Position numbers and translations under genes: made by a program
The notes under the pieces: model-generated
The model's input: the letters and a program-made list of their open reading frames with translations, nothing else
What the model was told of the DNA's origin: nothing
Databases searched by the model: none
Assembly: GCA_947441695.1 (NCBI GenBank)
Contig: CANEUK010000067.1
Coordinates: forward strand, 1-7,555
Direction: 5' to 3'
DNA from: Rickettsiales bacterium
Lineage (GTDB): Bacteria; Pseudomonadota; Alphaproteobacteria; Rickettsiales; UBA1997
Length of the DNA: 7,555 nucleotides
Shown here: positions 6,242 to 7,555 of the stretch, one piece after another
Position numbering within the stretch: position 1 is the first letter of the stretch
How the letters are laid out: every line of letters begins with the position of its first letter

Positions 6242-6353
6242 AACTCAATTTAAGAAGCCGATCTTTTTAAAAATAAAAAATATTGCGGATGCGCCAGTTC
6301 ACTTGACGCGTAGCAATTCAAAACTACCTGAGTTCAAGCAAAGTTTGAATTTG
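6242..6353 (-). repeat. Interspersed intergenic repeat, copy C (inverted)
   Basis: Read on the - strand it gives CAAATTCAAACTTTGCTTGA, then GGTAGTTTTGAATTGC (6313-6328), CAAGTGAA (6298-6305), GCATCCG (6286-6292) and a CTTCTTAAATTGAG end near 6242, the same order as copies A and B. It points towards copy B, with the CAAATTCAAAC-type arm outermost. It sits 50 nt beyond the S49 peptidase stop codon. Confidence 0.7.
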
Positions 6354-6360
6354 ATTAAGT

Positions 6361-6400
6361 ATAAACTAATATAATATATTATAAACTAATATAAAATATT
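6361..6400. repeat. 20-bp tandem duplication after the S49 peptidase gene
   Basis: ATAAACTAATATAATATATT (6361-6380) is followed immediately by ATAAACTAATATAAAATATT (6381-6400), two units with a single mismatch. It lies between the peptidase stop codon and repeat copy C. It contains TATAAT-like strings but no supported promoter. Confidence 0.8.
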
Positions 6401-6403
6401 ATT

Positions 6404-7258
6404 TTACAAACCAAATTTAGCAAAACTTAAACGCTCTTCGGCTTTTGAAATTAGGCTTTGAGCTAAATCTGACTTTTTGGAAAAAAAACTTTTTAAAAAA
6501 CTTTTTTTGGATTTGATTTCGACAAATTCAATTTTATCGCCAAATTTTTCTTTCATTTTGCTGCGCAAATTGGCAACCAAATCAACCAAACCAAGTTCAA
6601 CCGCTTTTTTGCCCGACCAAAATGCGCCCGTAAATAGGTTTTCGTCTAAATCTTTTAATTTGTTGTTACGTCTTGATTTTACTAGTTCTTTGAAGCCTTC
6701 AAAAATGTCGCGTTGGCAGTTTTTTAGAATTTCGACATTCTCTTCTTGTTCGGGCAAAAAAGGGTCGAGAATGGCTTTGTTTTTGCCTTCGGTATAAACG
6801 CGGCGATTAATGCCAATTTTTTTGATTAATTTAACAAAACCAAATCCCGAAAAAATCACGCCAATTGAACCAACAATTGAAGAATTATGAGCATAAATTT
6901 CGTCGCCCGCCAAAAGCAGCCAATATCCGCCAGAAGCCGCAACATCTTGGGCAAAAGTAAAAACGGGAATTTTTTTTTCTTCGGATAATTCACGAATATA
7001 ATTATAAATTAATTCCGATTGAACTGGCGAACCGCCCGGAGAATTTATACTAAGAGCAACCGCTTTGGCGTTTTTGGTTTCGAAAGCTCGTTTTAAAAGC
7101 GGCGAAATATTTTCAAAATTAAGGCCAGCAGAAAATTTCGAGTCTGCGCCAATTACGCCGTGCAAATTTAGACAGGCAATTTTTGGGTTTTTATTTGGAA
7201 GTAAGATTTTTTTTAAAAATTTGGTAAAAATACATTTAAAATTAGTTGATTGGTTCAT
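6404..7258 (-). CDS. S49 family serine peptidase (SppA/SohB-like, alphaproteobacterial short form)
   Basis: This is a Ser-Lys protease of the signal peptide peptidase A family, 284 residues from the ATG at 7258. Visible are NSPGG (72-76, oxyanion region) followed by SPVQSELI, the nucleophile Ser109 in DVAASGGYW, SIVGSIGV and the general-base Lys161 in the YTEGKNKAILDPF segment. The Ser-Lys distance of 52 residues equals that of Bacillus SppA (S147/K199). The N-terminus is basic and carries no obvious signal peptide or membrane anchor, so it is either soluble or peripheral. Family members degrade cleaved signal peptides or other membrane-associated fragments; the substrate here is unknown. The frame extends to an ATG at 7336, but that would overlap the upstream membrane-protein gene by 95 nt and add unconserved residues. 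The 7258 start overlaps it by only 17 nt, a normal coupling arrangement. No Shine-Dalgarno is seen at either start. Confidence 0.9.
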   Translation of the reverse strand: MNQSTNFKCIFTKFLKKILLPNKNPKIACLNLHGVIGADSKFSAGLNFENISPLLKRAFETKNAKAVALSINSPGGSPVQSELIYNYIRELSEEKKIPVFTFAQDVAASGGYWLLLAGDEIYAHNSSIVGSIGVIFSGFGFVKLIKKIGINRRVYTEGKNKAILDPFLPEQEENVEILKNCQRDIFEGFKELVKSRRNNKLKDLDENLFTGAFWSGKKAVELGLVDLVANLRSKMKEKFGDKIEFVEIKSKKSFLKSFFSKKSDLAQSLISKAEERLSFAKFGL

Positions 7259-7555
7259 TTGGTTTTTTGTAAAAAATTGAGAAATCTTGCAGCTTAAGTT
7301 CTTTTTTAGCGATTTTTTTAGCGTAGTTAAAAGCACAGAAAAATAAAAACGAGGTTAAAATTGCAATTAACGAAATCCACAAACCTTGTGACCCAAAAAT
7401 TTTCATCAAAAAACCCGTAGCAAAAAGCCCACAAATATTTCCAGTTAAGCTAAATCTTGAAAAAGCACTATTTACGGCAAGCCGCTGCGTAGATTTATAT
7501 TTTTCATTAATCAAAAGAATGGCTGGTAATTTCATGCCCGCCAAAGCTCCAAACA
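7242..7555 (-). CDS. C-terminal part of a membrane transporter, probably MFS (partial)
   Basis: The frame is open from the right window edge to a TAA at 7242-7244, giving 103 residues; the gene's start lies beyond the window. It begins FGALAGMKLPAILLINE and has two clear hydrophobic segments, FSLTGNICGLFATGFLMKIFG and LWISLIAILTSFLFFCAF. They are joined by a short loop and followed by a basic cytoplasmic tail of about 30 residues. A Gly-rich helix, a short turn and a final aromatic-rich helix match the last two helices (TM11-12) of a Major Facilitator Superfamily transporter. This is a fold-level guess from a fragment; the substrate cannot be told. The stop codon overlaps the S49 peptidase start by 17 nt, so the two genes are probably co-transcribed. 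Confidence 0.6.
   Translation of the reverse strand, partial: FGALAGMKLPAILLINEKYKSTQRLAVNSAFSRFSLTGNICGLFATGFLMKIFGSQGLWISLIAILTSFLFFCAFNYAKKIAKKELKLQDFSIFYKKPNEPIN

Noticed and set aside
851..6353. CRISPR array or known defence system
   Set aside because: The repeats are few, diverged, far apart and not spaced by uniform unique spacers; no cas, restriction, toxin-antitoxin or reverse transcriptase gene is present.
7259..7336. Upstream 26-residue extension of the S49 peptidase
   Set aside because: It would overlap the transporter coding sequence by 95 nt, shows no signal peptide or anchor and has no ribosome binding site.

Overview
The window is strongly AT-rich, with long A/T runs between genes and Lys/Phe/Ile/Asn-rich proteins. 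The best lineage clue is the S49 peptidase at the right end. Its body (a PVQSELI stretch after NSPGG, then DVAASGGYW and SIVGSIGV) follows the form I know from Alphaproteobacteria. An AT-rich alphaproteobacterium, possibly of the Rickettsiales/Holosporales host-associated type, is the most economical reading, but this is inference; no rRNA or tRNA is present to settle it.

Layout, left to right. (1) Positions 1-844, + strand: the 3' end of an unidentified Lys-rich gene overlaps the start of a small predicted lipoprotein. (2) Positions 845-1019: a gap between convergent genes, filled by copy A of an interspersed palindromic repeat. (3) Positions 1020-5176, - strand: a compact four-gene run transcribed glyA -> GST-like gene -> RlmI-type rRNA methyltransferase -> SDR-type L-threonine 3-dehydrogenase, with gaps of 69, 5 and 9 nt. 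(4) Positions 5177-5401: AT-rich spacer. (5) Positions 5402-5764, - strand: a small protein with an N-terminal coiled coil and a C-terminal winged-helix-like (HARE/HB1-like) domain. (6) Positions 5765-6403: 640 nt with no confident gene. It holds copies B and C of the same repeat in inverted orientation, about 335 nt of unexplained sequence between them, and a 20-bp tandem duplication. (7) Positions 6404-7555, - strand: an S49 (SppA/SohB-like) peptidase overlapping the 3' end of a membrane protein, probably an MFS transporter, that runs off the window.

How the genes fit together. GlyA interconverts serine and glycine with the tetrahydrofolate one-carbon pool. The threonine dehydrogenase at the distal end of the same run makes 2-amino-3-ketobutyrate, the precursor of glycine plus acetyl-CoA. 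The run therefore contains two steps of a threonine -> glycine -> serine/one-carbon route; the linking enzyme, 2-amino-3-ketobutyrate CoA ligase, is not in the window. The GST-like protein and rRNA methyltransferase between them have no obvious metabolic link.

The most unusual content is non-coding: three diverged copies of one repeat family, two of them bracketing an orphan segment next to a small putative DNA-binding protein. I see no CRISPR array, intact transposase, integrase, toxin-antitoxin pair or recognised defence system. Most starts lack a Shine-Dalgarno sequence; the GST-like gene is the clear exception.
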